This document shows, one piece after another, positions 54,454 through 63,173 of a stretch of 64,000 bases of DNA. This DNA comes from Indioceanicola profundi (GTDB lineage: Bacteria; Pseudomonadota; Alphaproteobacteria; Azospirillales; Azospirillaceae), in NCBI RefSeq assembly GCF_003568845.1, contig NZ_CP030126.1:472501-536500 (forward strand). Reading direction: 5' to 3'. Under the pieces are notes generated by a model that did not search any database, was not told the origin of the DNA, and saw only the letters and a list, made by a program, of their open reading frames with translations. How positions within the stretch are numbered: the first letter of the stretch is position 1; every line of letters starts with the position of its first letter. A program made the position numbers and the translations under genes.

Positions 54454-54840
54454 TCACTCGGTCGATGCTTCCTCACTGCCGCGCGGGGGAAGCCGCTGGA
54501 TATCCTGCACGGGAATGCGCAGCCCGTCGGCAAGGATGCGGCCGCCGCGGCTACACAGCCGGCCGGCGATATCCGGCACGATCCCGATGCGGGAGGAGCT
54601 GCGCAGCCCGGCGGATTCGGCGATGGTTCCCAGCTCGACGAGATAGCGGTCGCGGGCGCCGACCCGGAGTTCCACGGTGCGGTCGCCGGCTACGGTCCAG
54701 CCGTTGATCCGGTCCACATCGACGCAGACCCGCCGACCCTCATCCGGCTCTTCCGGCGCCTGCGCCAGTCCGGCGGCAGGCAGGGTGAGCAGGGCGATCA
54801 GGGCAGCGGCGGGCAGCAGGAGGGCAGGATGGTGGCGCAT
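54454..54840 (-). CDS. small secreted protein, possibly DUF6491
   Basis: The 128-residue protein has a clear signal peptide ending near GLAQA. The mature part reads [20 protein letters not shown] then [10 protein letters not shown], which resembles the DUF6491 family, with a later Cys in RLCSRGG. It is probably periplasmic with one disulfide. The ATG at 54840 follows GGAGG. The function is unknown. Confidence 0.7.
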   Translation of the reverse strand: MRHHPALLLPAAALIALLTLPAAGLAQAPEEPDEGRRVCVDVDRINGWTVAGDRTVELRVGARDRYLVELGTIAESAGLRSSSRIGIVPDIAGRLCSRGGRILADGLRIPVQDIQRLPPRGSEEASTE

Positions 54841-54956
54841 GGCGGCCTCCGAATGGCGGAACGGGACCGGAGATCGGCACCGGCACTTCCGCCAACATGC
54901 ACCGGCAGCATGGCGTTTCAATGACGGACAGAGAAGTGCCCAGGTCCGGAAACGAC

Positions 54957-54986
54957 GAAGGGCCGCTGGAAGACCAGCGGCCCTTC
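54957..54986 (-). terminator. 13-bp perfect hairpin, probable end of the tRNA-Pro transcript
   Basis: GAAGGGCCGCTGG pairs perfectly with CCAGCGGCCCTTC around loop AAGA, 16 nt downstream of the tRNA on its own strand. The following sequence is only weakly T-rich (GTCGTTTCC), so termination may be imperfect or the hairpin may be a processing or stability element. Confidence 0.55.
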
Positions 54987-55001
54987 TGTGCCGAAGCTTT
55001 T

Positions 55002-55078
55002 TGGTCGGGGCGAGAGGATTCGAACCTCCGGCCTCTGCCTCCCGAAAGCAGCGCTCTACCAGGCTGAGCTACACCCCG
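55002..55078 (-). tRNA. tRNA-Pro (CGG)
   Basis: A 77-nt cloverleaf is readable on the minus strand. The acceptor stem pairs CGGGGTG with the CGCCCCG region, the D arm is AGCTCAGCCTGGTAGAGC, and the T arm contains GGTTCGAATCC. The anticodon loop is TTCGGGA, giving anticodon CGG for proline codon CCG. The 3' CCA is encoded. Confidence 0.95.
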
Positions 55079-55195
55079 TCAGGCTTCGGCCCCGGCCCGG
55101 CAGTGGCTGCCGTGCGGGGTGGGCGGCTATATAGCGCCCTCCAGCGGACACTGCAAGCAGTCTGTAGCGTCCATTCGGGCGGAGATGCATTTTTC

Positions 55196-56251
55196 TCAGA
55201 AGTCGCGGTTCACGACGAAGTCGATCACGTCCAGCAGGGCGCGCTTGACCGGCGAGGAGGCGAACAGGCCCAGGCTGTCGCGGGCAACGGCGCCATAGTG
55301 GCGCGCCCGCTCCACGCTGTCGCGCAGGGCGTTGTGCCGGTTCATGATCTCGATGGCCCGCTCCAGGTCGCCCTCCTGCTGGTCCATCTCCTCCATGGTC
55401 CGACGCCAGAAGGTCCGCTCCTCCTCATCGCCGCGGCGGAAGGCCAGCACGACGGGCAGGGTGATCTTGCCCTCGCGGAAATCGTCGCCGATGGTCTTGC
55501 CCAGACGGGCCTGAACGGCGGAATAGTCCAGCACGTCATCCACGAGCTGGAAGGCGATGCCGAGATTAAGGCCATAGGCGCGCAGCGCCTCCTCCTCCGC
55601 ATGGGGGCGCTCGGCCACCACGGCGCCGATGCGGCAGGCGGCAGCGAACAGCTCCGCCGTCTTGGCGCGGATGACCTCCAGATAGGCCTCCTCGCTCGTC
55701 TCCGTATCGTTGGTCGTGGTGAGCTGCAGCACCTCCCCCTCGGAGATCACCGCCGAGGCGTTGGACAGGATGCGCAGCACGTCCAGCGAGCCGTCCTCCA
55801 CCATCACCTGGAAGGCGCGGGCGAACAGGAAGTCGCCGACCAGAACGCTGGCCTTGTTGCCGAACACGGCATTGGCGCTGGCGCGGCCGCGGCGCAGGTC
55901 GCTTTCATCCACGACATCGTCATGCAGCAGGGTGGCGGTGTGGATGAATTCCACACAGGCCGCCAGCGGCTTTTGCCGGTCGCCCTTGTAGCCGCAGAGC
56001 TGGGCCGCGGCGAGGGTCAGGATCGGCCGCAGGCGCTTGCCGCCGCCCGCCACGATGTAGCCGGCAAGCTGGGGAATCAGTTCCACCGGCGAATGCATGC
56101 GGGAGATGATGACGTCGTTGACCGCCTTCAGCTCGTCGGCGACCAGCGCCGCCAGCGCGTCCAGGGGATCGTCACCGGATTTGCGGCGTTTGGTATCCAG
56201 GTTGGTCACAACGGCCACGTGCGGGCACTCCTGCAGAACGGCGACAGACAT
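55196..56251 (-). CDS. ispB: polyprenyl diphosphate synthase (octa/decaprenyl)
   Basis: The 351-residue enzyme condenses isopentenyl diphosphate into the long ubiquinone side chain. Both Asp-rich motifs are present: DDVVDESDLRRGR and DDVLDYSA. Other family segments are GGGKRLRPILTLAAA and KTAELFAAACRIGA. The start at ATG 56251 is uncertain because no strong ribosome site is seen. Chain length cannot be read directly from sequence; alphaproteobacteria often make Q10. Confidence 0.92.
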   Translation of the reverse strand: MSVAVLQECPHVAVVTNLDTKRRKSGDDPLDALAALVADELKAVNDVIISRMHSPVELIPQLAGYIVAGGGKRLRPILTLAAAQLCGYKGDRQKPLAACVEFIHTATLLHDDVVDESDLRRGRASANAVFGNKASVLVGDFLFARAFQVMVEDGSLDVLRILSNASAVISEGEVLQLTTTNDTETSEEAYLEVIRAKTAELFAAACRIGAVVAERPHAEEEALRAYGLNLGIAFQLVDDVLDYSAVQARLGKTIGDDFREGKITLPVVLAFRRGDEEERTFWRRTMEEMDQQEGDLERAIEIMNRHNALRDSVERARHYGAVARDSLGLFASSPVKRALLDVIDFVVNRDF

Positions 56252-56443
56252 CCAGGCGCGGGACTTGCCGGCTTGACCGGCCGGCACCCGTCCGCGAGCA
56301 TAGCCGCGGTCCCCCGGCGGTCAAGTCTTCGGCCTCTCATGGGGGGCGCCGCATGGCTCCCATGCCGGGAACCGGCCGCCGGAAAAGCGCGTCGGTGATG
56401 CTACGGTCGAGATAGGAACGGAACCGGACATGGACGATGCGGC

Positions 56444-56659
56444 ATGAAGGCGCTGATGCGCAGCAACAATCTGGTGGAACTGTCCTTTTGCCGCGCGCTG
56501 CTGGCCGATGCCGGGATCGCGACGGTGCTGCTGGATGAGCACACATCCGTCCTCGAGGGCTCCATTGGCGCGATTCCCCGGCGTCTGATGGTGGATGAGG
56601 AGGATTGGGAGCAGGCCCGCGACATTCTTGCAGATGCGGATATCCGGGCGGCGGACTGA
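56444..56659 (+). CDS. DUF2007 small protein
   Basis: The 71-residue protein has the DUF2007 pattern, an alpha-beta ferredoxin-like fold: LVELSFCRALLADAGIATVL, then GAIPRRLMVDEEDWEQARDIL. The family is sometimes called putative signal-transducing; the role is not known. Its stop overlaps the methyltransferase start by one base (TGATG), so they are translationally coupled. Confidence 0.8.
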   Translation: MKALMRSNNLVELSFCRALLADAGIATVLLDEHTSVLEGSIGAIPRRLMVDEEDWEQARDILADADIRAAD

Positions 56660-57438
56660 TGCGGGAACCAGCCGTGGAGCCCATGGAAGTGACGGAAGAT
56701 TCGCTGCTGGGCGGCAGGGTACGGCTGCTGCAGCCGCGCCACGGCTACCGCGTGGCGGTGGACCCGGTTCTTCTGGCGGCGGCCGTTCCCGCAAGGGCGG
56801 GGGAAAGCGTGCTGGACCTCGGCTGCGGCGTCGGGGCGGCAGCCCTGTGCCTGGCTACGCGGGTGCCCGGCGTGCGGGTGGAGGGGCTGGAGCTTCAACC
56901 GCTGAACGCGGAACTGGCGGTGCGCAACATCGGGCTGAACGGCCTTGCGGAGCGCGTCGCAGTCCACCAGGGGGACCTGTCGGTTCCACCGGCCGGGCTG
57001 GCCGCACGCCGGTTCGACCGCATCATGATGAACCCGCCGTTCCACCCCGCCGGCCGCCACACTCGCTCCCCCTTCGCCCACAAGGCGGTCAGCCATGGGG
57101 AAGGGGCGGCCGGGCTGGCGGATTGGGTGCAGGCGGCACTGCGCCTGCTGAGTGCGCGGGGAACGCTGACCATCATCCACAGCGCGGAACGGCTGGACAG
57201 GGTGGTGGCATTGCTGGAAGGCCGATTCGGCGGAATCAGCATCCTGCCTCTCTGGCCGCGCGCCGGGGAGCCGGCCCGCAGGATCATCGTCCATGCCCGC
57301 CGGAATGTAAGAAGCCCGTCCGTTCTGCTGCCCGGCCTGATTCTGCATGCGGAGGGCCAGCGCTATTCGGCGCAGGCGGAGGCGGTGCTGCGCGACGGCG
57401 CGTCGATTTCCGTCGTTTCCGATCCCAATGCCGCCTGA
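56659..57438 (+). CDS. TrmN6-like adenine N6-methyltransferase
   Basis: The 259-residue protein has the SAM motif VLDLGCGVGAAALCLATRVP and the NPPFH motif of N6-adenine methyltransferases. From memory, the N-terminal LLGGRVRLLQPRHGYRVAVD matches the TrmN6 group, which modifies A37 of tRNA-Val. It is coupled to the DUF2007 gene upstream. The exact RNA target is inferred from the family. Confidence 0.85.
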   Translation: MREPAVEPMEVTEDSLLGGRVRLLQPRHGYRVAVDPVLLAAAVPARAGESVLDLGCGVGAAALCLATRVPGVRVEGLELQPLNAELAVRNIGLNGLAERVAVHQGDLSVPPAGLAARRFDRIMMNPPFHPAGRHTRSPFAHKAVSHGEGAAGLADWVQAALRLLSARGTLTIIHSAERLDRVVALLEGRFGGISILPLWPRAGEPARRIIVHARRNVRSPSVLLPGLILHAEGQRYSAQAEAVLRDGASISVVSDPNAA

Positions 57439-57484
57439 TGACCGCATCTGGCAAGGCGGGCAGGCCGCCACCATTTATATCTGC

Positions 57485-58348
57485 ATGATGATGCGTCGCT
57501 TCCGCAGGCTGTTCGGCCTGGAAAACCCACCCGTCGTTTCCCTGATCCGCCTGTCCGGCGTCATTGCCGCCGGGGGCGGGCCCTTGCGCCAGGGCGGTCT
57601 GAACATCGCCGGCACAGCGCCGCTGCTGGAGCGGGCCTTTGCCCCGGCCGGGCTGGCGGCCGTCGCGATCGTGATCAACTCCCCCGGCGGCTCGCCCGTG
57701 CAATCCGCCCTGATCGGAAAGCGGATACGCGCGCTGGCGGAGGAGAAGAGGGTTCCCGTTATCGCCTTCGTTGAGGATGTGGCAGCCTCCGGCGGTTACT
57801 GGATCGCCTGTGCCGCCGATGAGATTGTTGCCGACCCCAGCTCCGTCGTCGGCTCCATCGGCGTCATTTCCGCCAGCTTCGGGTTCACCGAGGCGATCCG
57901 GAAGCTGGGCGTCGAGCGGCGTGTCTACACGGCCGGCGAGAACAAGAGCATTCTCGACCCTTTCCAGCCGGAGAAGGAGGAGGATGTGGCCCGGCTCAAG
58001 TCCCTCCAGCTCGAAATCCACGACGCTTTCAAGCAATGGGTCGGCCAGCGCCGTGCCGGAAAGCTGAACGGGGATGCGGCGGAACTGTTCTCCGGCGCCT
58101 TCTGGACGGGAGCCAAGGGGCTGGAACTCGGGTTGGTGGACCGGCTGGGCGATGCCCGCACCGTCCTGCGCGAGCGGTTCGGAAACAAGGTCGTGATCCG
58201 CGGAATCGGTCAGAAGAAGTCGCTCTTTTCCCGCCTGCGGTTCAGCGTCGTGGCGCCGGAAATCGGCTCCGACCTGCTGTCGGACCTGCCGTCCGGCCTG
58301 ATGACGGCCATGGAGGACCGGGCCATGTGGGCGCGGTACGGGCTGTAG
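57485..58348 (+). CDS. S49 family peptidase (SohB/SppA-like)
   Basis: The 287-residue protein has the S49 core: IVINSPGGSPVQSALIGKRI, then the catalytic Ser in VEDVAASGGYWIACAADEI, and a Lys in AGENKSILDPF. It is the short, single-domain form. The N-terminus is basic, with a weak hydrophobic stretch, so membrane attachment is uncertain. It may degrade signal peptides or membrane-protein remnants. The start at one of three consecutive ATGs (57485-57491) is approximate. Confidence 0.87.
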   Translation: MMMRRFRRLFGLENPPVVSLIRLSGVIAAGGGPLRQGGLNIAGTAPLLERAFAPAGLAAVAIVINSPGGSPVQSALIGKRIRALAEEKRVPVIAFVEDVAASGGYWIACAADEIVADPSSVVGSIGVISASFGFTEAIRKLGVERRVYTAGENKSILDPFQPEKEEDVARLKSLQLEIHDAFKQWVGQRRAGKLNGDAAELFSGAFWTGAKGLELGLVDRLGDARTVLRERFGNKVVIRGIGQKKSLFSRLRFSVVAPEIGSDLLSDLPSGLMTAMEDRAMWARYGL

Positions 58349-58448
58349 GATTTCCGGGCCGCGGGGCAGGCGGGGCAACAGACGGCTTCACGCAGCAGGC
58401 ATCGGCCGATACTCTCCCTTCCAGGAAATTCCGAAGGGAGTCAGTCAG

Positions 58449-59855
58449 TTGCGCAAGGTGATCATCGGGGCCGCGTCTGCGGTTCTCATGGGCTGGGCCG
58501 CCATGGCCCATGCCGAACCGGCCAGCATCCCTGCCGATCAGGGCGCCATCGTTTCCAACCTGCAGAAGAAGGCGCTGGCCGGGTCCGGCGCTTACGCCAT
58601 CGTCGAGTCGCTGACGACGGAAGTCGGGCCGCGGCTGGTCGGAACGCCGGCCGACAAGGCGGCGGTGGACTGGGCCATCGCCAAGCTGAAGGAACTGGGA
58701 TTCGAGAACGTCCGGGCCGAGCCGGTGCAGGTCGAAGGCTGGATCCGGGGCGAGGAGCGGGCGGAAGTCACCGCCCCCTATCCGCAGCCGCTGCACGTCA
58801 CGGCGCTGGGCGGCTCCGTCCCCACCGGCCCTGACGGGGTGGAGGCGGAGATCGCGTGGTTCCCGACCTTCGACGCCATGCTGGCGGCACCGGAGGGGGC
58901 ACTGAAAGGCAAGATTGCCTTCATCGCCCAGCGCACGGCGCGGACCCAGACCGGGGCCGGCTATGGCTATGCCGTGCGGATGCGCGGGGCAGGCGCGGTC
59001 GAGGCGGCAAAGCGCGGCGCGGTAGCGGTGCTGATCCGTTCGGTCGGCACCGACGACCATCGGTTTCCCCATACCGGCGTGATGCGCTATGCCGAAGGGG
59101 TGGAGAAGATTCCGGCCGCCGCCCTGTCCGTCGCCGATGCCGAGCAGCTGGAGCGGATGTTGGACCGCGGCAAGCCGGTTCGCGTGAGGCTGCGCATGAC
59201 GCCGGAGTTCCCGGGCGCGGTCACCAGCCACAACGTGATCGGTGAAGTCGTGGGAGCCGAAGCGCCGCAGGAGATCGTGATCCTGGGCGCGCATCTGGAC
59301 AGTTGGGACCTCGGCACGGGCGCGGTGGATGATGGAGCCGGCATCGGCATCGTGACCAGTGCTGCGAAGCTGATCATGGACAGCGGCCAGCGGCCCCGCC
59401 GCACCATCCGCGTCGTGCTGTTCGCGGCGGAGGAGGCCGGTCTCATCGGCGCCAAGGCCTATGCCGCCGCACATAAGGACGAGATGGCGAATCACGTCAT
59501 CGGGACGGAAGCGGATTTCGGTGCCGGCCCGGTCTATGCCTTCGGCACCCGCGTCCACCCCGATGCCAAACCCGCCACAGACCTGATCATGGGCCATCTG
59601 GCCCCGCTCGGCATCCTGCCCAGCGGTGAGCCGGCCAGCGGCGGGCCGGATATGATCCCCCTGCGTCAGGTCGGCATGCCGGTGGTCGATCTGGAACTGG
59701 ACGGGACCGACTATTTCGACGTCCACCACACCGCCGACGACACGCTGGCGCGGGTCGATCCGGCGAAGCTGGACCAGTCCGTCGCGGCCTATGTCACCTT
59801 CGCCTGGCTGGCGGCGCAGGGCAGGGGCAGCTTCGGCCCGATCCCGGCGGAGTAA
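58449..59855 (+). CDS. secreted M28 family zinc peptidase
   Basis: The 468-residue protein has a signal peptide ending near AHA, a PA-like inserted domain (~130-260) and an M28 catalytic domain. The dinuclear zinc ligands are in GAHLDSWD, AVDDGAGIG, FAAEEAGLIGA and DVHHTADD. It should be a periplasmic or secreted aminopeptidase/carboxypeptidase. The start is TTG at 58449 behind AAGGGAG; a GTG three codons later is an alternative. Confidence 0.88.
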   Translation: MRKVIIGAASAVLMGWAAMAHAEPASIPADQGAIVSNLQKKALAGSGAYAIVESLTTEVGPRLVGTPADKAAVDWAIAKLKELGFENVRAEPVQVEGWIRGEERAEVTAPYPQPLHVTALGGSVPTGPDGVEAEIAWFPTFDAMLAAPEGALKGKIAFIAQRTARTQTGAGYGYAVRMRGAGAVEAAKRGAVAVLIRSVGTDDHRFPHTGVMRYAEGVEKIPAAALSVADAEQLERMLDRGKPVRVRLRMTPEFPGAVTSHNVIGEVVGAEAPQEIVILGAHLDSWDLGTGAVDDGAGIGIVTSAAKLIMDSGQRPRRTIRVVLFAAEEAGLIGAKAYAAAHKDEMANHVIGTEADFGAGPVYAFGTRVHPDAKPATDLIMGHLAPLGILPSGEPASGGPDMIPLRQVGMPVVDLELDGTDYFDVHHTADDTLARVDPAKLDQSVAAYVTFAWLAAQGRGSFGPIPAE

Positions 59856-59937
59856 GCCCGCGGACGATTACGCTTGCACGGGCGGGGCGGATCGCCATGC
59901 TGGTCCGACCTGCCCGCCAGCCTACCTGAATTGGCCC

Positions 59938-60162
59938 ATGCTTTCGAAACTTCTCGTCTTCATCGTCCTGGTTCTGGCCGTCTGGTACGGCTTCAAGGTC
60001 ATGGGCCGCATCCAGAAGCAGCGGGCCAGGGCGGAGATGGAGAAGGCCCGCAACCCGGCCCGTGTCTCGGCCGAGGACATGGTCCAGTGCAAGGCCTGCG
60101 GCGTCTATGTTCCGGCCGTGGGCGCGATGAAGTGCGGTCGCCCTGGCTGTCCCCAGGGCTGA
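59938..60162 (+). CDS. PP0621-like small membrane protein with Cys cluster
   Basis: The 74-residue protein has one N-terminal membrane helix (~5-22), a basic linker and a C-terminal metal-binding-like cluster CKACGVYVP...CGRPGC. It resembles the PP0621 family of single-pass proteins with a short zinc-ribbon end, but the second half of the ribbon is shortened. The function is unknown. Confidence 0.72.
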   Translation: MLSKLLVFIVLVLAVWYGFKVMGRIQKQRARAEMEKARNPARVSAEDMVQCKACGVYVPAVGAMKCGRPGCPQG

Positions 60163-60281
60163 TGACGGCGTTTGAGGCCGGCAACGCGTCGAATGCTTCC
60201 GGCCCTGGCAGACCCTGCCCGCATGGGTGCTGATAGTCATTCTCATTTGCTCGCATCCCGCCGGCATGGCAATCATGGGCC

Positions 60282-60944
60282 ATGATCCTGCCCGTCGCCG
60301 ATATCCTTACGCCCGACCAGGTCGCGGCCATCCTCGATCGCCTGTCCGCTGGCCGTTTCCAGGACGGCAAGGCGACGGCGGGCTGGCACGCCAAGTTGGT
60401 CAAGCACAACGACCAGCTCAGCGCCGCCGACCCCGCCCATGCCGATCTGCGTGCAGAGGTGGAGAAGGCGGTGCGGGCGCATCCCGTGGCCGCCATGGCG
60501 ACGCGGCCCAAAAGCTTCGGTCCCATCCTGTTCAGCCGCTACGGCGGCGGCCAGACCTATGGCAGCCATGTCGACGATGCGCTTATGGGCGGCGTCCGCA
60601 CCGACGTGTCCTTCACAATCTTCCTGGCCGATCCGGACAGCTACCAGGGCGGGGAGCTGGTGATGGAGACCGCGGCGGGGGAAATGGCCTTCAAGCTTCC
60701 GGCGGGCGCGGCCATCTTCTATCCCTCGACCACCCTTCACCGGGTTGAACCGGTCACCGGCGGTCAGCGGATGGCCGCGGTGGGATGGATACGGAGCTAT
60801 GTCCGCGATCCCGCGGACCGGGAACTTCTGTTCGACCTGGACACCGCCCGGCAGTCCTTGTTCAAGGCGCAAGGCAAAACCGCGGAGTTCGACCTCTTGT
60901 CCAAGTGCCTGTCCAATCTGCTCCGCAAATGGATGGAAGACTAG
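60282..60944 (+). CDS. PKHD-type Fe(II)/2-oxoglutarate dioxygenase (YbiX/PiuC-like)
   Basis: The 220-residue enzyme has the facial triad His96-x-Asp98 and His153 (YGSHVDDALM, TTLHRVEPV) and an Arg for 2-oxoglutarate (GQRMAAVGWIRS). The C-terminal helical part follows YbiX/PiuC proteins, which are linked to iron uptake and often sit by TonB receptors. No receptor gene is nearby here. The hydroxylated substrate is unknown. Confidence 0.9.
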   Translation: MILPVADILTPDQVAAILDRLSAGRFQDGKATAGWHAKLVKHNDQLSAADPAHADLRAEVEKAVRAHPVAAMATRPKSFGPILFSRYGGGQTYGSHVDDALMGGVRTDVSFTIFLADPDSYQGGELVMETAAGEMAFKLPAGAAIFYPSTTLHRVEPVTGGQRMAAVGWIRSYVRDPADRELLFDLDTARQSLFKAQGKTAEFDLLSKCLSNLLRKWMED

Positions 60945-60966
60945 GAAACCTGTGTTCTGTGCGCAT

Positions 60967-60991
60967 CGCCTGTGAGATTTCCGCACAGGCG
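60967..60991 (+). other. hairpin downstream of the dioxygenase gene
   Basis: CGCCTGTG pairs with CACAGGCG around a nine-base loop, 23 nt after the dioxygenase stop. It lacks a T tract. It may be an mRNA 3'-end element. Confidence 0.3.
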
Positions 60992-61137
60992 TGAGACCGG
61001 TCACAGCCTTGGCAATCGACCTTGGCGTATCCATCATTTACCGTCCTGGCAACAAAGGGCCGATCCGGGCCTGCCAGGACAAGGGATCATCGGGTCCGGC
61101 GTCCTCCGCCGGACCTGCTTCAGATGGGTAGACACCA

Positions 61138-61902
61138 GTGAAAGCGATCATCCTCAGCGCCGGCCAGGGCAAGCGCCTGATGCCGCTCACCGCCGATCGG
61201 CCGAAATGCCTGATCGAGCTGTCCGGCCTGTCCCTGCTGGAATGGCAGATCCGCGCCCTGGCAGCCAACGGCGTGGCCGAGGCGGTGGTCGTCACCGGCT
61301 TCGCCGCCGACATGGTGGACCGCGCCATCGAGCGCATGGCCGTGCCCGGTATTTCCGTGCGCACGCTGTACAACCCCTTCTATGCGCTGGCCGACAACAC
61401 GGCGAGCTGCTGGGTCGCCCGGCATGAGATGCAGGGCGAGTTCCTGATCCTCAACGGCGACACGCTGCTGGAGCCGGCGGTGGTGAAGCAGCTGCTGACA
61501 CGTGCCACGGCCCCGATCACCGTCACCATCGACCGCAAGGACGATTACGACGCAGACGATATGAAGGTGCAGGACGTGGACGGCGCGCTGCTGGCGATCG
61601 GCAAGACGCTGCCGCTGGATATCGTGACGGGCGAGAGCATCGGCTTCCTGCGCTTCAGCGCGGAAGGCGGCCGCCTGTTCCGGGAAGAGGTAGAGCGCAC
61701 CATGCGCACGCCGGAAGGTCTGCGCCGCTGGTACCTGTCGGTGATCGACACGATCGCCAAGCAGACCGGCGCGGTCGGCACCGTTTCCATCGAAGGGCTG
61801 GAGTGGGGCGAGATGGATTTCCCCGCCGATGTGGCCCGCAACAAGGAGCTGACCTCCGGCTGGCTGGCCCGTGCCAACCAGCGTGAGAAGGTCCGGGTCT
61901 GA
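61138..61902 (+). CDS. sugar/choline-phosphate nucleotidyltransferase (LicC-like)
   Basis: The 254-residue protein has a nucleotidyltransferase fold with the signature SAGQGKRLMPLTADRPKC, then FLILNGDTLLEP for the metal-binding Asp. It resembles LicC-type CTP:phosphocholine cytidylyltransferases and related sugar-phosphate enzymes (the NTASCW segment and EWGEMDFPADV near the end). Start is GTG at 61138. No choline or sugar kinase is next to it, so the substrate is open. Confidence 0.8.
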   Translation: MKAIILSAGQGKRLMPLTADRPKCLIELSGLSLLEWQIRALAANGVAEAVVVTGFAADMVDRAIERMAVPGISVRTLYNPFYALADNTASCWVARHEMQGEFLILNGDTLLEPAVVKQLLTRATAPITVTIDRKDDYDADDMKVQDVDGALLAIGKTLPLDIVTGESIGFLRFSAEGGRLFREEVERTMRTPEGLRRWYLSVIDTIAKQTGAVGTVSIEGLEWGEMDFPADVARNKELTSGWLARANQREKVRV

Positions 61903-61923
61903 CATCCTGAGCGGAAGCGCCGG

Positions 61924-62850
61924 TCAGCCGGCCGACGCTTCCGCCCGCACCCTGTCGAAGTCTTTCGCGATCTCCGCTGCGGGGAAGAATTCCTGCGCCT
62001 CCCGGCGCACGGCCTCGGGATCATAGCGGCTGGACTGGTGGGTCAGCAGCAGCCGGCGCACCTCTGCCCGCTTGGCCAGCTCGCAGGCATCGCGCACGGT
62101 CAGATGACCGCGGCTCCGGGCCGTTCCCTCGTCGGCGGTGACATAGGTGGCCTCGATCACCAGCAGGTCGGCCCCGCGGACAGGTTCGACGAGATCGTCG
62201 ATGCGCTCCGCATCCCCGACCACAGCCAGCCGGGCGCCCCGCTCCGGTGGGCCGAGCACATCCTCCAGACGCACCGTGCGCCCATCGGGCAGGTCGATGC
62301 TGCCCTTCTCCGTCAGGCGATGCCGATCCGGCCCTGCGGGAACGCCCAACTCCTCCAGCTTACCGACATCCATCGGCCGCCGCCCGGCCTCCTCGAACAG
62401 ATAGCCGAAGCTGTGCGTCTCATGATGACGGACGGGAAAAGCGGTGATGCGGAGCCCGTTCTGGTCCAGCACCGGGCTGTCGCGCTTGACCTCCTGGTAC
62501 TCGACCCGAATGGCCGGCCCATCCTCCGGCCAGACCACCTGGTCCAGCAGCGTGCGGGCGACCTGCAAGGCGGTGTCGCTGCCATGGATGGTGAGGCCGC
62601 TTGCCTGGTCCCACAGCTCCAACGTGCTCGCGATGCCGGCAAGCCCCAGCACATGGTCCAGATGCCCATGGGTCAGCAGCACCCGATCCAGGCGGCGCAT
62701 GCCCAGATGGGCCTTGCGGATCTGGCGCAGGGTGCCCTCGCCGCAATCCACCAGGACGCGCGTCGCCTCATGCTCCACCATCAGGGAGGACAGGCCGCGG
62801 TCGGCCGAGGGCACGGTGGCCCCGGTGCCAAGGAAAGTGACCTGGAACAT
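61924..62850 (-). CDS. rnz: ribonuclease Z
   Basis: The 308-residue metallo-beta-lactamase-fold enzyme trims tRNA 3' ends. It has the zinc motif [12 protein letters not shown]-terminal [18 protein letters not shown], and the later [10 protein letters not shown] and [11 protein letters not shown] segments of the RNase Z family. The length is typical. A small acidic-protein gene lies 11 nt upstream and is probably co-transcribed. Confidence 0.92.
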   Translation of the reverse strand: MFQVTFLGTGATVPSADRGLSSLMVEHEATRVLVDCGEGTLRQIRKAHLGMRRLDRVLLTHGHLDHVLGLAGIASTLELWDQASGLTIHGSDTALQVARTLLDQVVWPEDGPAIRVEYQEVKRDSPVLDQNGLRITAFPVRHHETHSFGYLFEEAGRRPMDVGKLEELGVPAGPDRHRLTEKGSIDLPDGRTVRLEDVLGPPERGARLAVVGDAERIDDLVEPVRGADLLVIEATYVTADEGTARSRGHLTVRDACELAKRAEVRRLLLTHQSSRYDPEAVRREAQEFFPAAEIAKDFDRVRAEASAG

Positions 62851-62861
62851 GGGGTCGTGCT

Positions 62862-63101
62862 TCAGCCCTGGCCCGCGAACCGGGTCAGCATCTTGCGGAT
62901 TTCCGCCAGTTCCGACCGTATGCCTTCCAGGCTGTCGGCAATGCGGGCCACATTGGTGGCTTCGGCCTCGCCGGGACCGGCGGTCGGGCCGGTGTTGAAG
63001 AACCCGCCCGGAGCGGGGCCTGGCGCGTCGGTATTCACCTCATCCGGGTCGGGCAGATCATCCGTCTCCACCTCGACCCCCAGCACCTTCCTGCGGCTCA
63101 T
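62862..63101 (-). CDS. small acidic protein of unknown function
   Basis: The 79-residue product has a basic start (MSRRKVLGV), an acidic and proline/glycine-rich disordered middle, and a C-terminal helix ([23 protein letters not shown]) that could form a short coiled coil. It ends 11 nt before rnz on the same strand. I do not recognise a family. Confidence 0.62.
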   Translation of the reverse strand: MSRRKVLGVEVETDDLPDPDEVNTDAPGPAPGGFFNTGPTAGPGEAEATNVARIADSLEGIRSELAEIRKMLTRFAGQG

Positions 63102-63173
63102 GACGGTATCCCTCTCGCTCAGCTGTGCCGTTCGAACAGCGGCGGGGCAGGGGCGTTCCGCCGTCCCGCGCGG

